In this document: positions 5,926 to 8,230 of the stretch, piece after piece
How positions within the stretch are numbered: the first letter of the stretch is position 1
Layout of the letters: every line of letters starts with the position of its first letter
From: Deltaproteobacteria bacterium
GTDB taxonomy: Bacteria; Desulfobacterota; Desulfobacteria; Desulfobacterales; Desulfatirhabdiaceae
Assembly: GCA_026388755.1 (NCBI GenBank)
Contig: JAPLJE010000099.1
Location: 1-8,230, forward strand
Direction of reading: 5' to 3'
Length of the DNA stretch: 8,230 nucleotides
Translations under genes and position numbers: made by a program
The notes under the pieces: model-generated
Told to the model about the DNA's origin: nothing
The model's database searches: none
Seen by the model: the letters and a program-made list of their open reading frames with translations, nothing else

Positions 5926-8230
5926 TGAAAGCCCTGACAATTTACCTGATACCGCCGATTCTATCTCTGTTGGTCAGCCTGATACTGGCCGGAATCGCAA
6001 TCCGCACTAAGCCAAGGACGACAGAAATAAAACTGTTTTCGGTCGTCTGCTTATGGTGGGGACTCCTGTCACCAATTTTTATCAGCCACCACTTTCTGAA
6101 CAGTATTCCCCAGATTTTGGCCATCGAACGATTCATCCATTTTTTTTATGTTTTCCTGCCGGCATTGAACATCTTATTTGTGCACCACCTCCTCGGCATC
6201 CGCAAAAAACCGGTCGTCTTATGCGCTTTTCTTTTGAGTGGCCTGCTGGCGGCCACAACCCCCACGAACCTTTATATCTACGGGCTATACAAATATGATT
6301 GGGGATATATCGCAAAGGGTGGTCCGGCTTTTCAACTCTTTGGCATTTATTGCATTGTAACGCTTGTTTATGTTGTTTTCCGAACGGTACAACAAGTAAA
6401 AATGGAGAACAATCTCGTCCGCATTCGGAAACAAAAGTATATTATCTCCTCCTTGTGCTTGTCAGGTTTTTTGACGATTCTAAATATTCCGTCAATGAAT
6501 GGATACGATTTATATCCGGCAGGCAACTTTCTGTTCCTGCCCCTGTCCATACTGGCATACGGGGTGCTGAGATACCGTCTGATGGATATTCGCAGTATAT
6601 TGCTGCAAACCGTATCATGGATCATCGTATCTTCTCTGATACTTGTACCCAATGTGTTTTTTTTGATGTGGATTTACAAAATCTCCCCTCAAGCTGGCCG
6701 CGGGCCATTTATAGTGTTTCTGTCGCTGTGGTTCATTTTTAATTATTATTACTTTCGAAAGCTGCAGCCCGCTATCAACAACCGGTTTAATCGTAACCGC
6801 AACTATCTGAATCGTGCGGTGAAGGACTTTATCGCCAGCGCAGTATTTTTAAAGGATCTGGAAGAACTGGTAACCGAATTTCAGGACTTCGCCAGACGCT
6901 GCCTGGCCATCCCGCATGCGGCGTTTTTTCTATTCCATGACGCTTCAAGCGAAATGGTCAATCCGATAACCGGCCAAACCCTTGCAATATCCAATACCTT
7001 GGTGAAATTGCTTGCGTCATGTCCGCGCAGTGTCGGCATCGATATGATAGAGACCCACCCCATGTATTCGGGCGTGGCACCGGAACTACTTAAACTGTTG
7101 GAAGAAAACGGATTCAGGTACGCGATTCCGCTACTTCAGGCGGGACGGCTGGTGGGCCTTGTTCTGTTGCCCCTGCCCGATCATGGCGGCGACCTGTCGC
7201 CTGACGAGTTCAGTCTGCTGGACCAGTTATCCGTTACGGGGCTGGCCTTCTCCAATTCAGCCATCTACAAGAATATTGCCGATCTTAAGGAAAATCTCGA
7301 AAAGCGGACCGTTCAATTGACACGTGAAGTAGAAGAGCGCCGGCGAATCGAGGAAGCCCTTCGAAAAAGCGAGGAAAAATACCGGCTCATGTCCGAAAGC
7401 ATCAAGGATGTCATATGGACCCTCGACATGACCCTTTCCTTCACTTACATCAGCCCTACCGTGAAAAAAATGCAAGGGTGGTCGGTACAGGAGTGCATGC
7501 GGTTTCCCCTGGATCAGTTCCTGACACCCGACTCGGTGGAAAAAGCCAGAAACGCAATGACGGAAGCGCTCCTTCATGGAGAGAAAACGGGGGATTTCAG
7601 CCGTCATGTGACGCTTGAGCTCGAACAGTATAAAAAAACGGGAGAAACGATACAGACGGAGGTTTCCGCATCATTCGTGGTGGATAGCCATGGGCGCCCT
7701 TGCGGCATATTGGGTGTGACACGGGATATTTCCGAACGTGTGCGGGCACTCGAGGAGCGGGAAGAACTCAGGGAACAGCTCGAACGATCAAAGAAGATGG
7801 AATCGCTGGGGATGCTGGCCGGCGGCGTTACCCACGACCTGAACAATATCCTTTCCGGCATCATGACCTACCCCGAAGTCATCATGATGAAACTGCCCGA
7901 AGATAGCCCGTTGATAAAGCCGCTACAGACGATTCAGCGATCCGGACAACGGGCTGCCGCTGTTGTCAATGATCTGTTGACCATTGCCAGGGGTGTGGCC
8001 AGTAGTCGGGAGGTCACGGATCTTAATCATCTGGTCAGTGAATATCTGGCCTCTCCTGAACATGCAGACCTATTGGCGCGCCATCTTCACGGCCATGTGG
8101 ATATCCGCCTTGGGGAAGGCCTGTGGAATATCAGTTGTTCAAGAACACACGTCGGAAAAACGCTGATGAACCTCATGGCCAATGCCATGGAAGCACTGGG
8201 TCAATCCGGAATCGTAACGGTCGGCACGGA
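5922..8230 (+). CDS. Multi-TM sensor histidine kinase, 7TM-GAF-PAS-HisKA (3' end outside the window)
   Basis: An open frame of at least 769 codons runs off the right edge. The first about 280 residues form 8-9 hydrophobic segments in the pattern of the histidine-kinase N-terminal 7TM region, including YPAGNFLFLPLSILAYG and LRYRLMDIRSILL, then the cytoplasmic linker LQPAINNRFNRNRNYLNRAV. A GAF-like domain (about 303-450), a coiled coil (about 455-483), a PAS domain (about 485-598, EEKYRLMSESIKDVIWTLD to GVTRDISER) and HisKA follow. The phosphorylated histidine is His638 in GGVTHDLNN, and the N-box LMNLMANAMEAL appears just before the edge. The G-boxes and any C-terminal receiver are not visible; related kinases of this type often carry one, so a hybrid is possible. 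Start 5922 (or the adjacent ATG 5925) is chosen because TM1 follows at once and it overlaps the mini-ORF stop; the alternative GTG 5856 would add an unlikely polar extension. There is no periplasmic domain of note. Confidence 0.9.
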   Translation, partial: MMKALTIYLIPPILSLLVSLILAGIAIRTKPRTTEIKLFSVVCLWWGLLSPIFISHHFLNSIPQILAIERFIHFFYVFLPALNILFVHHLLGIRKKPVVLCAFLLSGLLAATTPTNLYIYGLYKYDWGYIAKGGPAFQLFGIYCIVTLVYVVFRTVQQVKMENNLVRIRKQKYIISSLCLSGFLTILNIPSMNGYDLYPAGNFLFLPLSILAYGVLRYRLMDIRSILLQTVSWIIVSSLILVPNVFFLMWIYKISPQAGRGPFIVFLSLWFIFNYYYFRKLQPAINNRFNRNRNYLNRAVKDFIASAVFLKDLEELVTEFQDFARRCLAIPHAAFFLFHDASSEMVNPITGQTLAISNTLVKLLASCPRSVGIDMIETHPMYSGVAPELLKLLEENGFRYAIPLLQAGRLVGLVLLPLPDHGGDLSPDEFSLLDQLSVTGLAFSNSAIYKNIADLKENLEKRTVQLTREVEERRRIEEALRKSEEKYRLMSESIKDVIWTLDMTLSFTYISPTVKKMQGWSVQECMRFPLDQFLTPDSVEKARNAMTEALLHGEKTGDFSRHVTLELEQYKKTGETIQTEVSASFVVDSHGRPCGILGVTRDISERVRALEEREELREQLERSKKMESLGMLAGGVTHDLNNILSGIMTYPEVIMMKLPEDSPLIKPLQTIQRSGQRAAAVVNDLLTIARGVASSREVTDLNHLVSEYLASPEHADLLARHLHGHVDIRLGEGLWNISCSRTHVGKTLMNLMANAMEALGQSGIVTVGT

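Noticed and set aside
6299..6742. 147-codon plus-strand ORF inside the second kinase
   Set aside because: It is in a different frame from the long kinase frame, which here encodes clear transmembrane segments. No ribosome binding site or domain supports it.
1..8230. CRISPR array or IS element with terminal inverted repeats
   Set aside because: No regularly spaced repeats, no transposase and no matching ends were seen on reading the window.

Overview
The window looks like chromosomal DNA of a Desulfobacterota (deltaproteobacterial, Desulfobacteraceae/Desulfosarcinaceae-like) organism. This is an inference from the style of the signalling proteins: a 7TM-GAF-PAS kinase with a GGVTHDLNN H-box, a Cache-type kinase carrying an 'ALGMS..YGL'-like signature, and a lone receiver. 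Moderate GC and dense, overlapping plus-strand genes fit this. No phylogenetic marker gene is present to prove it.

Layout. At the left edge is the 5' end of a minus-strand cob(I)alamin adenosyltransferase gene (1-125). A divergent intergenic region leads to a complete tRNA-Leu(UAA) gene (426-513), with a well-formed sigma70-type promoter (352-380) and an intrinsic terminator (534-566). About 1.1 kb without any convincing gene follows (567-1675). It holds a degenerate direct repeat about 540 bp apart, a short inverted repeat, one possible 38-codon ORF behind a promoter-like sequence, and one minus-strand open stretch that could be a gene remnant. It may be decayed mobile DNA next to a tRNA, but no integrase, IS end or duplicated tRNA 3' end is visible.

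From 1676 to the right edge runs one tightly packed plus-strand cluster: two tandem paralogous periplasmic binding proteins (type 2, SBP_bac_3-like, about 55% identical by hand alignment), a membrane histidine kinase with a periplasmic sensor domain (ATGA overlap with the second binding protein), a 129-residue stand-alone receiver (overlapping the kinase by 41 bp), a 31-codon ORF linking the receiver stop to the next start, and a second, multi-TM histidine kinase (7TM-GAF-PAS-HisKA) that runs off the window.

How they may work together. No ABC permease or ATPase gene is visible between or beside the binding proteins, and the second is translationally coupled to a kinase. The simplest reading is that the binding proteins serve as ligand-capture subunits of a two-component or phosphorelay system rather than of a transporter. 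Two kinases probably feed one shared receiver, which has no output domain and must pass its signal to a protein or phosphotransferase not seen here. This sensory assignment is an inference from gene order, and the ligand is unknown.
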